Source: Rummeliibacillus suwonensis (GTDB taxonomy: Bacteria; Bacillota; Bacilli; Bacillales_A; Planococcaceae). From it: DNA of 64,000 nt. Location of the stretch: positions 49,644-113,643 of the forward strand of contig NZ_VCBL01000005.1 of NCBI RefSeq assembly GCF_007896435.1. Reading direction: 5' to 3'. The notes beneath the pieces were generated by a model. It had not been told where the DNA came from. It worked only from the letters and a program-made list of their open reading frames with translations, and did no database searches. Below, piece after piece: positions 40,685 to 50,008 of the stretch. The position numbers and the translations under genes were made by a program. Position 1 is the first letter of the stretch. Every line of letters begins with the position of its first letter.

Positions 40685-42382
40685 TCAATTAAAGTAAAAT
40701 TCAGCTAGTGGCTGTTTTATATACCCATTAGCAAATAACAATTCATATGGATGTTTCTTGTTTCTAATAGCCCTAGTTCTTAGTTCTAGTAAAGGTAATA
40801 ATTCCTCTCTTTTGGTATGTGGTTTTACTTTTTGATTCAGCTTTTGTTTATTAACCTCTATCGCTTGCTGAATTGCATCGGACTTCATCACATTAAAATC
40901 CATATCAACTGGGTGATTTTCAACTATTGAGGTAACAAGCTTTCGAATATCATTAACATTTAAAGCATCGAAAATCCCTAAAGAAGCTATTTCCACGCTT
41001 AGATTTTCAATAGTATCTTGTCTTTTATATTTCAGTGTGTTGAAACGTTCTTTCATCCCTTCTCTTACTCGACCTTCAAACTCAACATTTTGTTTGTGAT
41101 TTAGCATCAATTCGTCTAAGTTGATCATAATATCTTCATATTTCATGACTTCTTTTAAATCATTAGTACGTAAAGCCTTAATCATCGGTTGAATGATTTG
41201 CATGTCTTCTTTTGCCGTTTTCTTTAATAGTTTTGTATTAATAGTCTCACTTGGATTATCCTCATCAAATAAAGCTCGCTCCTGAGCTAAGATAAATAAA
41301 TTTACTGCAACTGAGGTAATTCCCTGACATTCATCATAAAATGTCTTTTTTACCTCCTCAGTAAGTTCCGAATTTGTTTTTAGACACTGAAATTCCCATA
41401 GCGTTTCTAAAAAGAACTGCCATTCCTCACTATCTTCTAACATTCGATCCCAAAAAATTGCTCCATCACTCGCTGCTCGTCTTGCCTGACGAAAATTCCC
41501 CTTAAAAAGTTGTTGGGCTTTAGAAGTACCAATTAAAACAGTGGGAATACCTACAGTGTTTGATAATGTAACAAAGAAGTTCAACATTTCTTCTTGGTCA
41601 TTTTTTGTATGTAGTAAATGTTGAATCTCATCAATGACTAGAACACCGATACCATACATACTTGCCAATGAAGTCATATGCAATAACATTGTGGATGTGA
41701 CACGATTTAAGTAGCCGAACTTCTCTAAATAGCGCGTACCAAGCAAATCATCAATTGCTTTAAAAAAGCTCTTACATAGCGTTGAAAGGCTCCCGTCATA
41801 TGGACAATCAATTTTGAGCCAAACAATTTGTGTACGATTAAATGGCTGCTCTTCATATATTTCATGCTTAATGACCTGTGGGTACATCAACAATAAACGC
41901 TCCATCGCCGTTGTTTTACCAATCCCTGAAATACCAATAATTGATAGGCTATCTGCTGTTGAACGAATATAATTCAGGCGTTCATCAATATATTTATGTG
42001 CCTGTTCCTCATTCTCACGTAGCTGATGCAGCACAAGAAGTCGTTCAAAAAATGTTTTATCTAGTGGGTTACGAGCTAAATAACCACGACGAATTAATGT
42101 CGATAATCTACGTTCTACTTCAAAGTGAATTGGTAAAGGTTGAATAAAATTTTTCACACGTTTTAAAACGTGATAACGAATATTTATCTCACTTTGCTTA
42201 TCTTGCTCACTAATACGTGGTGTAACCATAAAGCGATCTAAAACATCATCTTCATCAAAGATTGGTGGCAGAGCTTCAATAAAAGGGTTGTTTGCATACT
42301 CTAGGAGTGCTTGTTCTTTATAAACAGCCTCTTCCATGGCACCTTTTAGTACCACATTATTTATCTTTTCCAAATTCCTCAT
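40685..42382 (-). CDS. tnsC: Tn7-like AAA+ regulator TnsC
   Basis: 565 residues (Tn7 TnsC has 555). Walker A GISGIGKT at residues 150-157 and Walker B GVLVIDEIQHLL. TnsC forms ATP-bound filaments that connect target selectors to the TnsAB transposase and gives target immunity. Overlaps tnsB by 26 bp. Confidence 0.93.
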   Translation of the reverse strand: MRNLEKINNVVLKGAMEEAVYKEQALLEYANNPFIEALPPIFDEDDVLDRFMVTPRISEQDKQSEINIRYHVLKRVKNFIQPLPIHFEVERRLSTLIRRGYLARNPLDKTFFERLLVLHQLRENEEQAHKYIDERLNYIRSTADSLSIIGISGIGKTTAMERLLLMYPQVIKHEIYEEQPFNRTQIVWLKIDCPYDGSLSTLCKSFFKAIDDLLGTRYLEKFGYLNRVTSTMLLHMTSLASMYGIGVLVIDEIQHLLHTKNDQEEMLNFFVTLSNTVGIPTVLIGTSKAQQLFKGNFRQARRAASDGAIFWDRMLEDSEEWQFFLETLWEFQCLKTNSELTEEVKKTFYDECQGITSVAVNLFILAQERALFDEDNPSETINTKLLKKTAKEDMQIIQPMIKALRTNDLKEVMKYEDIMINLDELMLNHKQNVEFEGRVREGMKERFNTLKYKRQDTIENLSVEIASLGIFDALNVNDIRKLVTSIVENHPVDMDFNVMKSDAIQQAIEVNKQKLNQKVKPHTKREELLPLLELRTRAIRNKKHPYELLFANGYIKQPLAEFYFN

Positions 42383-44510
42383 CTCGCTTCTTCTTTAATT
42401 TATCCATAAGACGTGAGCTAGATTTCTTTGGGGTTTCCTGATTTTTTTTAGGGAATTTTACAAATTGAGTTGGTGACTGATCTACTTTTTCAACTAAATC
42501 GAACTTTTCATCCGTTCTATTTATTTGTTTCTCTACTGCTCGATTCACTTTAATATCACGAAGCTTTTCCGACTTTGTTTTACTTGTAGAATTCTTTTTC
42601 TTTTCACCTATTGCCTTCTTCACGATTTCTTCAATTGCTGTATCTGTATTGATTGTGTTTTCTCGTTGTTTATTGATTTTTTCAGCTTTTGCTTCTTGTA
42701 AAAGTTGTTGATAATACTCAATTTCTTCCAAAATATCATCTTTATATTGCGCACTAACATCTAATAAAAAACAGGCGTCAAAGCTACGTCCATCATTAGT
42801 TGGAATGTAGATTTGATTCATTGTTCGCGGATCATAAACAATATCGATGCTTTTATTCTTAAGTTTTATATACCACTGCTCATTAATTGCTTTTTCAGAG
42901 CCATAGAATAATCCCTTGAACTTCAAGCCAGCTCTAGTAATTCGTGCTTTACCTCTTGGTAATAAGTTAAGTCGAAATATATTTTTATCTATAATTTTTT
43001 GAAGACGCCCTTTTTTATTAGCTATACCCCAGTTCCATATATTAAGTGGTGTAGCAATTAATCCATCCGCAATCATACTTTTTTCTAACGGATATTTTTC
43101 AATGATTTTTTGATTATGTTGCAATATTAAATGAATAATTATTTTCGTAAATTCTTTTAAGTTCAAGCTAGCATCTAAACGATAGTCTCTGTCACCACGT
43201 TCACGATATTCTTTTTGAATAGCTCCTGGTGTTTTACGTTTGATTTTCCCGTTAATTGTTCCAAACTGCCGTTCAATAATCCCTTTTAAATCTCCTCGAT
43301 ACGCAGAAGTATTTTCGATTTTCACATTAAAATTATTAATTAAACTTCCTACTGCATAACCTTCAAACTCACCTCTATCTGCAATAATAATCTCTGGTAA
43401 ATGCTTTGTTGGCCATTGTGAATAATCAATTTTTATATCATAATCTGCACAATAATCCACTTTATCTGTAATCATATTATCTAAAGCCATCATTGCTCCA
43501 ATCCATGAAGGACCTTCTAATCCAACATACATACCTGTGAATATCCTTGAATAGACATCAATAACACCATAAATAACAGGCCTTCCTATAATTAAAGACC
43601 GATCAAAGGAACTTACTAAATAAATATCTGCAATCGTAGCATCAATTTGGAATCGAGTACCCGGTCCATCTGTTTCTAAAGTAGAGTTACTTAAAATCGG
43701 TCTATGTTTTAAATCAAATTCTTTTGTACTTTTTCTCAGTGATATATCCAATTGTGGATTTTCATATTTTTTAAACCAGTAGTAAAACTGATTATAAGTT
43801 GGTATACATGAGGTATCCCATATTTTAAACTTCACTACCCCATTTTCTGTATATTTATTTGAGTAAAACTCGCGTAGCAAATAATCATATGTTTCTGCCA
43901 AAGTAACTTGTTCTTTTTTTCGATAATACTTTCTTACAACGTGATTAAACTGCTTCTTCACCTCATCTGTAATATTAATACCTTGCTTACCCTCTTCAGA
44001 TAAAGTATATAGACGGGGTCTTCCAACCTTTGTATTTGATAAATCTCGTTCCTTACCTTTACCTCCAGAATACATGTAATCAGGTAAAAGAGCGTTTTTA
44101 TTTAATCCACGCTGCCAAAAACGTGTATACATTCTTTTCACTTTTAATTTACTTAAACTATGTTTCTCAGCTATCAAACTAAATGTTTTCTCTCGTGTTT
44201 TCTTGTCAAAAAGTTGTGTTTTATACGTTTCCCACGTTGCTTCAATCACTTGCCAATCTTCATCTCTTTTTGCCACCTGTTTTGGTGTCAAAGCTTCATC
44301 TTCGTACCCAACCATATACGGATCTGATATTGCTAATAACACTGAGGCTTCTATCTCAGCCTCTAACGTTGCTATATCGCTTTTTTTAGGCATTGATGTA
44401 TCGCCATGCAATTCGACATAATAAGCAATAGGATTACTAATTTCAATGATGCGGATACGATTTTTCTCATCCTTGCTAGCATATTGATATACTTGATTAT
44501 AAAAAATCAT
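42357..44510 (-). CDS. tnsB: Tn7-like DDE transposase TnsB
   Basis: 717 residues (Tn7 TnsB has 702). The catalytic triad can be read as Asp290 (FQIDAT), Asp378 (IIADRGEF) and Glu413 (GIIERQFG). The spacings of 88 and 35 residues equal those of Tn7 TnsB (D273, D361, E396). TnsB binds the transposon ends and joins 3' ends to target DNA. A lysine/glutamate-rich C-terminal tail is the likely TnsC-contacting region. Overlaps tnsA by 4 bp. Confidence 0.95.
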   Translation of the reverse strand: MIFYNQVYQYASKDEKNRIRIIEISNPIAYYVELHGDTSMPKKSDIATLEAEIEASVLLAISDPYMVGYEDEALTPKQVAKRDEDWQVIEATWETYKTQLFDKKTREKTFSLIAEKHSLSKLKVKRMYTRFWQRGLNKNALLPDYMYSGGKGKERDLSNTKVGRPRLYTLSEEGKQGINITDEVKKQFNHVVRKYYRKKEQVTLAETYDYLLREFYSNKYTENGVVKFKIWDTSCIPTYNQFYYWFKKYENPQLDISLRKSTKEFDLKHRPILSNSTLETDGPGTRFQIDATIADIYLVSSFDRSLIIGRPVIYGVIDVYSRIFTGMYVGLEGPSWIGAMMALDNMITDKVDYCADYDIKIDYSQWPTKHLPEIIIADRGEFEGYAVGSLINNFNVKIENTSAYRGDLKGIIERQFGTINGKIKRKTPGAIQKEYRERGDRDYRLDASLNLKEFTKIIIHLILQHNQKIIEKYPLEKSMIADGLIATPLNIWNWGIANKKGRLQKIIDKNIFRLNLLPRGKARITRAGLKFKGLFYGSEKAINEQWYIKLKNKSIDIVYDPRTMNQIYIPTNDGRSFDACFLLDVSAQYKDDILEEIEYYQQLLQEAKAEKINKQRENTINTDTAIEEIVKKAIGEKKKNSTSKTKSEKLRDIKVNRAVEKQINRTDEKFDLVEKVDQSPTQFVKFPKKNQETPKKSSSRLMDKLKKKRDEEFGKDK

Positions 44511-45346
44511 ATTGCTTTCACCTTCTCTGAATAATCCTTACGAATAGCTTTGATTTCCACAACCTGATTTACATCTAGTTTTTTCATCAAGTTGACTTCA
44601 ATTACTTTAGTAATGATAAGATGTTTGAATAAAGTCAATCCACTACCTGTAGGTAAAGCAAATACCTCTTCTACTTGAATGGCTGCTTCTCTTACAGTTA
44701 ATTCTTCTGATAACAATTGAGTAATTAAATACACACTAAACATATCTACATCATCTTCTGAAAAATCACTGAAAAACACATTATTTTTTAAATCTGCATA
44801 TGCATGAACAAAAGAAATATTTAACGCCATTTCTTTCGGTATTTCAAGTTCTGTCACGATGCCCCAATCAATGCCTTTTCTTTCCCAGTATTCTCGCTCA
44901 ATTTCAAACTTTTCAATCACGCGTTTATCCATTAAATCATCTTTGTATTTAAGCGTTCGTGCGATATGCACTGGTTGTCCATTTACTAATTTCGTAACCA
45001 GAAAGTCAGTTGTCATAACGATAGGTTCTTTAGTTTGCGGATGAACTGGATGTTTAATTCCCAATTCACCTGCAATGATAATTGTCTCCTCAGCTGGTAA
45101 TAGTGGAAACTGCTCGCGAATATCTACAACGACATCAGAGTACTCCAACAAATAAAAATAGTTCCGTTCCAAATCCGATAAAAATTCATATTGTCTTGGA
45201 ATTTTAATGCCCTTTAAACGGGTTGAACGACCAAGTGATGATACATCTTGAATAACTAACCAAGGTTTATAATCAATACCTACACCTTGTCCGTGACCAT
45301 CTTTCAACTTCTTTTCAGCTGATGTTATACGCTTACGTTTGGACAT
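44507..45346 (-). CDS. tnsA: Tn7-like endonuclease TnsA
   Basis: 279 residues (Tn7 TnsA has 273). It cuts the 5' ends of the element, making transposition cut-and-paste. Restriction-type active site: Glu60 (FLSDLERNY), Asp114 (VMTTDFL), Lys133 (RTLKYK), near E63/D114/K132 of Tn7 TnsA. GAGGAAG precedes the ATG. Confidence 0.94.
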   Translation of the reverse strand: MSKRKRITSAEKKLKDGHGQGVGIDYKPWLVIQDVSSLGRSTRLKGIKIPRQYEFLSDLERNYFYLLEYSDVVVDIREQFPLLPAEETIIIAGELGIKHPVHPQTKEPIVMTTDFLVTKLVNGQPVHIARTLKYKDDLMDKRVIEKFEIEREYWERKGIDWGIVTELEIPKEMALNISFVHAYADLKNNVFFSDFSEDDVDMFSVYLITQLLSEELTVREAAIQVEEVFALPTGSGLTLFKHLIITKVIEVNLMKKLDVNQVVEIKAIRKDYSEKVKAI

Positions 45347-45369
45347 GAATTCACTTCCTCTAATTTAAA

Positions 45370-46158
45370 TTAAAATTTTAATTTTTGATATTCATCTATA
45401 ATCTTTCTACGTAATTCCGTTTCCTCATTGATTTTTTCGATATTCTTTAATCTATTACCATATGGACCTACTCCTTCAGCATGATAAGCATAAAGCGTCG
45501 TTAACTCGTCCAAGTAATTCAATATATTATTTCCCTTAAAAAACCTGTGTGCTCTTAAGTCTCCTAGTGCATTCACTGCACAGGCTATTTCTAATAAATC
45601 ACAGTCTAATGTTGTAATAGCACTAACTAACGGATATAGTCTATTGTGTATTTCAGTCTTTTCATCAACACTAGCTACCTCTCTTATAAAATCTTGATCT
45701 ATACGTACTGTACTAAAGTATTCTTCGTACAAATTATGTTTCTTTATTAACTTCATTAATTTGCTGGCATCATGCAGTTTAATAGTTATACCTTTACTCT
45801 TTTGTTTTTCTTTCCACGCCCTCCACCAACTATGCTCTTTATGTGAAAAATCCATTGGAACGCATAAAATCCAATTGTCCATTGTATTATTACTCACCGC
45901 TTTTTTAAAAGAATCTCTAATTTGATTCTTTCTGTTGTCATCTAAATACTTTAAAAAATATTTACATTGAATAATCGTATATTCTCCATCTTCTTCATCA
46001 ATATAAATATCTATTCCACCATCACCTTGAGTGACTTTTACTTTATGAACATCTGCATTAGGAAATTCACTAGAATAGATATCATAACAAATATCTTCAA
46101 ATTTTTGACGAGCACCTTCTTTTAAATTTTCCCATAGCCAGTTAAAATCCCTTTCCAC
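45370..46158 (-). CDS. PD-(D/E)XK nuclease-like protein encoded ahead of tnsA
   Basis: 262 residues. The motif GDGGIDIYIDEE ... YTIIQCKYF is the catalytic core of Mrr/restriction-type nucleases (Asp, then Gln-x-Lys). The C-terminal half is helical and unassigned. The gene lies between the transposon right end and tnsA, 23 bp upstream of tnsA and in the same direction, so it is the first gene of the tns operon. It is absent from classic Tn7. The start is a GTG nine bases after GAGGTG. The role (defence or transposition accessory) is unknown. Confidence 0.8.
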   Translation of the reverse strand: MERDFNWLWENLKEGARQKFEDICYDIYSSEFPNADVHKVKVTQGDGGIDIYIDEEDGEYTIIQCKYFLKYLDDNRKNQIRDSFKKAVSNNTMDNWILCVPMDFSHKEHSWWRAWKEKQKSKGITIKLHDASKLMKLIKKHNLYEEYFSTVRIDQDFIREVASVDEKTEIHNRLYPLVSAITTLDCDLLEIACAVNALGDLRAHRFFKGNNILNYLDELTTLYAYHAEGVGPYGNRLKNIEKINEETELRRKIIDEYQKLKF

Positions 46159-46187
46159 ACTATACACCTCTAATTTTCAGAAAAATA

Positions 46188-46232
46188 AAAAAATAACCTC
46201 TCGAAGATATAGTACCCGAGAGGTTATTTTTT
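46188..46232. terminator. Bidirectional terminator inside the Tn7-like right end
   Basis: Perfect 16-bp stem AAAAAATAACCTCTCG / CGAGAGGTTATTTTTT with a 13-nt loop. It sits between the TnsB sites and the nuclease gene and would stop glmS read-through into the transposon, replacing the glmS terminator. Confidence 0.85.
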
Positions 46233-46319
46233 ATCAAACTTTATTATCAATTATCAATCTTTTTTTAAAATTATCGAACTTTTTTATAAATTATCAAACT
46301 TTATTCTAAGTCAACAACA
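46231..46319 (-). repeat. Tn7-like right end with four TnsB-type sites
   Basis: The core TTATCAAACT (variants TTATCAATCT and TTATCGAACT) begins at 46231, 46251, 46271 and 46291, exactly 20 bp apart. Read inward from glmS the end is TGTTGTTGACTTAG, so the terminal TGT is at 46319 (46316 is the alternative). The closely packed sites are the organisation of the Tn7 right end. Confidence 0.88.
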
Positions 46320-46341
46320 AAAACTAATCCCCAAAAATCCC
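46320..46341 (-). other. attTn7-type insertion point downstream of glmS
   Basis: 22-23 bp separate the transposon end from the glmS stop codon (46342-46344), the distance at which Tn7 inserts. The 5-bp target copy on this side would be AAAAC if the end is at 46319. Confidence 0.75.
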
Positions 46342-48144
46342 CTACTCAACTGTCACAGATTTGGCTAGGTTTCGCGGTTTATCGACATCGCAGCCGCGGT
46401 ATAGTGCTGCATAGTAGCTGATAAGTTGTAGAGCTACTACGGAGACAAGCGGCGTTAGTAGCTGGTGCACTTGTGGGAGAACGATGGAATCGCCTGCTTC
46501 CTCCATGCCTTCCATTGAAATGATACATGGGTTGGCACCACGTGTGACTACTTCTTTGACATTGCCACGAAGGTTGAGGCTTACCTCTTTTTGGGTAATC
46601 AAGGCAAATACAGGGGTCCCCTCTTCGATTAAGGCGATTGTACCGTGTTTTAGTTCACCGCCTGCAAATCCTTCTGCTTGAATATAAGAGATTTCTTTTA
46701 GCTTTAATGCACCTTCAAGGCTTACATAGTAGTCTACGATGCGACCGATGAAGAATGCATTTCGGGTTGTACTTAAGAACTGATCTGATACTTGCTTTAA
46801 ATGTTCTTTGTTATCAACGATTGATTGGATACCGTTAGCAGCAATGGCTAGCTCAGCCTTTAAGTCAAAATCAGGTTGTTTTCCTTGTAATTGTGCTTCG
46901 ACATAAGCAGTAATGGCTAGAACTGCGACTTGTGCAACATACGCTTTTGTGGAAGCTACGGCAATCTCTGGTCCAGCATGTAATAGCAATGTGTAGTCTG
47001 CTTCACGAGATAAAGTAGAACCAGGTACATTTGTGATGGTTAATGCAGGATGACCGAGTTCTTTAACCTTTACTAATACTTGACGACTGTCGGCCGTTTC
47101 ACCTGATTGTGAGATGAAGATGAAAAATGGTTTTTCCGATAAAAGTGGCATATTATAGCCAAATTCACTAGAAATGTGAACCTCTACCGGAATGCCTGCG
47201 ATTTTTTCAAAATATTGTTTACCAACAAGACCCGCATGATAGCTTGTGCCTGCAGCAATGATATATAAACGATCTGCATTGTGAATGGCTTCTATAATAT
47301 CATTAGGAATGGTCAATTTTCCCTCTTCGTCTTGATAAGCTTGAATAATTTTACGGACAACGCTTGGTTGTTCGTCGATTTCTTTTAGCATGTAATGAGG
47401 ATATGTGCCCTTTTCAATGTCACTCATATCCAATTCTGCTGTATATGGAGCGCGTTCCACGACTGTTCCATCTAATTTTTTAATGGTAACAGCTTCTTTC
47501 CCAACAATAACGATCTCTTTATCACGTAATTCAATAAATTGATTTGTTACTTGTAACATTGCCATCGCATCAGATGCTACCACATTGAAACCATCACCCA
47601 CACCAACCAATAAAGGGGTTTTGTTTTTCGCTACAAAAATAGTTTCAGGGTCTTCTGCATCTAGTAATGCAAGTGCATAAGAACCATTTACCAATGTTAG
47701 AGTATGACGGAAAGCTTCTTCTGTTGTCATGCCATCATTGACAAACTTTTCAACAAGTTGCACAACAACTTCTGTATCCGTATCGGATTTCATAGGTACA
47801 CCTTGTAAAAATTCATCCTGTAACAAATGATAATTTTCTAAAACACCATTGTGTACTATTGTAAAACGACCTGAAGCGCTTTGATGTGGATGCGCATTAC
47901 GGTAATTAGGAACACCATGAGTTGCCCAACGTGTATGTCCGATTCCTGTGGTTGCCTTAACAGAAAAATCTACTACGTTTCGCAAATCTGCAATACGTCC
48001 TTTTTCTTTAAAAACTTTCACGCCTTCTTTATTGATAAGAGCAATACCAGCAGAATCATAACCTCGATACTCTAATTTTTCTAGACCTTTTAATAATATT
48101 TCTGTGGCATCAAGAAAGCCATTATACCCAACAATTCCACACAT
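46342..48144 (-). CDS. glmS: Glutamine-fructose-6-phosphate aminotransferase
   Basis: Makes glucosamine-6-phosphate from fructose-6-phosphate and glutamine, the entry step to cell-wall amino sugars. 600 residues: N-terminal glutaminase with Cys2 (MCGIVGYNG) and HTRWATHG, then two SIS domains ([17 protein letters not shown]) and C-terminal [12 protein letters not shown]. Its last codons are the TnsD target. A glmS ribozyme lies in the leader. AGGAGG precedes the ATG. Confidence 0.97.
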   Translation of the reverse strand: MCGIVGYNGFLDATEILLKGLEKLEYRGYDSAGIALINKEGVKVFKEKGRIADLRNVVDFSVKATTGIGHTRWATHGVPNYRNAHPHQSASGRFTIVHNGVLENYHLLQDEFLQGVPMKSDTDTEVVVQLVEKFVNDGMTTEEAFRHTLTLVNGSYALALLDAEDPETIFVAKNKTPLLVGVGDGFNVVASDAMAMLQVTNQFIELRDKEIVIVGKEAVTIKKLDGTVVERAPYTAELDMSDIEKGTYPHYMLKEIDEQPSVVRKIIQAYQDEEGKLTIPNDIIEAIHNADRLYIIAAGTSYHAGLVGKQYFEKIAGIPVEVHISSEFGYNMPLLSEKPFFIFISQSGETADSRQVLVKVKELGHPALTITNVPGSTLSREADYTLLLHAGPEIAVASTKAYVAQVAVLAITAYVEAQLQGKQPDFDLKAELAIAANGIQSIVDNKEHLKQVSDQFLSTTRNAFFIGRIVDYYVSLEGALKLKEISYIQAEGFAGGELKHGTIALIEEGTPVFALITQKEVSLNLRGNVKEVVTRGANPCIISMEGMEEAGDSIVLPQVHQLLTPLVSVVALQLISYYAALYRGCDVDKPRNLAKSVTVE

Positions 48145-48235
48145 TTCTTTTTCCTCCGAACTTTTGCAAAATTAGCCGCATAAAAGTAACCTTCCCCTCA
48201 ATAGGTGAAATTCAACAAGTCAAGCAGCTGCTATT

Positions 48236-48392
48236 TTGCCTTCTTACTTTTTCTGTCTACTCAATCGCTTGAGTCCTTTAAAAGTAAGCATCAATCGGGC
48301 ATTGCGATCGGGAGGCATCCGCCGAAAACTTCGATACTCCTCCACCTCGTCTACTGAAGATATACCGTCCGATTTCTTCAGTACTGGCGCTA
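48236..48392 (-). ncRNA. glmS ribozyme-riboswitch
   Basis: The minus strand has AGCGCCAGTACT, then GTAGACGAGGTGGAGG, ATCGAAGTTTTCGGCGGATGCCTCCCG and the distal GACAGAAAAAGTAAGAAGG; these match the conserved glmS core and P4 regions. Self-cleavage would occur just before the G at 48390 when glucosamine-6-phosphate is bound, destabilising the mRNA. Confidence 0.93.
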
Positions 48393-48840
48393 TAACTGTT
48401 TTCCGATTTGTTGCTTCAATACGATCCTCCTCAGCAATATGCCAATTTTTAAAGGTTAGACCTTTAAAATCATTAGCAGTTTCATCATACTGAAATCACT
48501 TTTCATAGTCAATTACAAACATGCATTGAAAGGATTTCATTGTCAAAATAAATAAATCACTTTATTATACGCAACTTATCCTAACTTTGTTGCACGTTTT
48601 TTGTAAAAAAATATGTCATTATTATTACAACTTAATATGAAATGAACATTTATCAACTGAATGTAGATATATGGATGCACTCAAGTTAAGTCAATGAGGT
48701 AAAAACAAACAAAAGGGATATGGATCCGAATGTGAAATCAATAGGGTTTAACAAATAGTCGTTCAGGCTATGCCGTTCTGTGTCACCCATAAATAGTATA
48801 AACAACAGATTGTAATATGCTACAAATGATACTAATCTGT

Positions 48841-48913
48841 CAAGCGTGTCGATCGTCAATTCCCCTCACAAAATATAGTGTATTCGCTGATTTCTGCCTA
48901 ATCAACACGCCTA
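48841..48913 (+). mobile_element. MITE-like element remnant (73 bp)
   Basis: Ends CAAGCGTGTCGATCG and TAATCAACACGCCTA. Flanks CTAATCTGT and CCAATCTAT agree at 7 of 9 bases, an aged target duplication. It ends five bases from the bacG stop codon. Confidence 0.75.
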
Positions 48914-48918
48914 CCAAT

Positions 48919-49701
48919 CTATATACTTTTTAAAGCTCCTCCATCTACAGAAATTTGTTGTCCAGTAATATAAGAGGCCCCTTCAGATGCCAGAAATGCT
49001 ATCAGAGTAGCTACCTCTTTTGGTTCTCCAACTCTATTTGATGGAATATTTTGAGATACAAGAATTTCCGCCTGTTCATCATTTATATTATTATTGATTT
49101 TTAAATTCTCTATATATTTATAATATCTATCTGTTTTTATAAACCCTGGATTTACACAATTTATCGTAATTCCATTTGGCGCCAATTGTGTAGCTATATT
49201 TTTACTAGCATTGATTAAAGCTGCATTGATTAGACTATTTGTGAACATATTGTCCCCTGGTTCTTTCCATAGGTTACCGACTAGATTTATGATTCTACCA
49301 AATTGATTTTTTTCCATTAATAAAGATGCTTTTTTAATACAATTTAAATATGTTAAAACCTTATCAGAAATAGATTGTAAGATATTCTCTTCTTCGAAAT
49401 TAAAAAAATGATCTGGTTTGCCACCAGGAACATTGTTGATAAGAATATCCAATCTTCCGTATTGATCTTTAATAACATGAAAAAGTTCTTCTCTGATCTG
49501 TTTGTTAGCTATATCACCAACAAAATACATATTTTGTTGGTGATGATTTAGACTATTCACTTGTGCAAGAACTTGCTCTAATTTAGATTGTCTTCTAGCA
49601 TTAATGATTACATTATATCCTTTTTCAGCCAATGATAAAGCTGTTGATTTTCCTATACCTTGACTTGCTCCAATGACCAACGCGACTTTGTTATTAGACA
49701 T
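48919..49701 (-). CDS. bacG: Bacilysin-pathway NADPH reductase BacG
   Basis: A 260-residue short-chain dehydrogenase. GASQGIGKSTALSLA is the cofactor site, but the usual YxxxK is replaced by the atypical segment GNLWKEPGDNMFTNSL, which is also diagnostic of B. subtilis BacG. In bacilysin synthesis BacG reduces the enone from the BacB product to tetrahydro-4-hydroxyphenylpyruvate. An AAGGAG site precedes the ATG. It is separated from bacE by MITE copy 4. Confidence 0.9.
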   Translation of the reverse strand: MSNNKVALVIGASQGIGKSTALSLAEKGYNVIINARRQSKLEQVLAQVNSLNHHQQNMYFVGDIANKQIREELFHVIKDQYGRLDILINNVPGGKPDHFFNFEEENILQSISDKVLTYLNCIKKASLLMEKNQFGRIINLVGNLWKEPGDNMFTNSLINAALINASKNIATQLAPNGITINCVNPGFIKTDRYYKYIENLKINNNINDEQAEILVSQNIPSNRVGEPKEVATLIAFLASEGASYITGQQISVDGGALKSI

Positions 49702-49749
49702 TTAGCTTCTTCTCCTTTTTGTTCAGATTTCATTTTATGTTAATTTATC

Positions 49750-49995
49750 AGACGTGTTGATTTTCCAAAAATCAGGGTGTCTGTTTGGCATAATTTTTGT
49801 ATAACCCTGTTTTTAGCGTCATTTATATAGATTGAAGCGGAGGCTTGCTCGACTCCCACGGGAAAAGCGAATAGATGAGACCCCGCAGCGTAGCGAGGAG
49901 GCTCAACATCCGCCCGCAGGAAAGCGAGCAAGTCGGAGCGGAAATCAACGAATCTCCCTATTTCCATGGATTAAATTGGATAATCAACACACCTG
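49750..49995 (-). mobile_element. MITE-like element copy 4 (246 bp)
   Basis: Ends CAGACGTGTTGATTT and TAATCAACACACCTG, with 9-bp duplication TTAATTTAT at 49741-49749 and 49996-50004. Same short class and orientation as copy 3. It lies between bacE and bacG in the operon direction. Confidence 0.92.
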
Positions 49996-50008
49996 TTAAT
50001 TTATTGGT

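Larger units (their letters stand above)
30555..46319 (-). mobile_element. Tn7-like transposon at glmS (right end intact, left end not found)
   Basis: Contains tnsA, B, C, D and E in the order of canonical Tn7 reading away from glmS, with a right end 23 bp downstream of the glmS stop (attTn7). Cargo between tnsE and the IS21 element: AAA/subtilase pair, small ORF, zeta-like kinase and truncated DUF3800-like gene. The lower coordinate is the IS21 border, not a demonstrated transposon end. Confidence 0.85.
48145..48918. other. glmS leader and upstream spacer
   Basis: Contains the glmS ribozyme (48236-48392). From 48494 to 48840 no gene or hairpin is supported; the glmS promoter must be here. 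A 73-bp MITE remnant occupies 48841-48913. Confidence 0.5.

Noticed and set aside
30555..46319. CRISPR-associated (Cas12k or type I-F) transposon
   Set aside because: No cas genes or repeat-spacer array are present, and TnsD and TnsE are full length, so targeting is of the classic Tn7 kind.
48236..48493. Plus-strand 85-codon frame upstream of glmS
   Set aside because: It lies opposite the glmS ribozyme and has no ribosome site.
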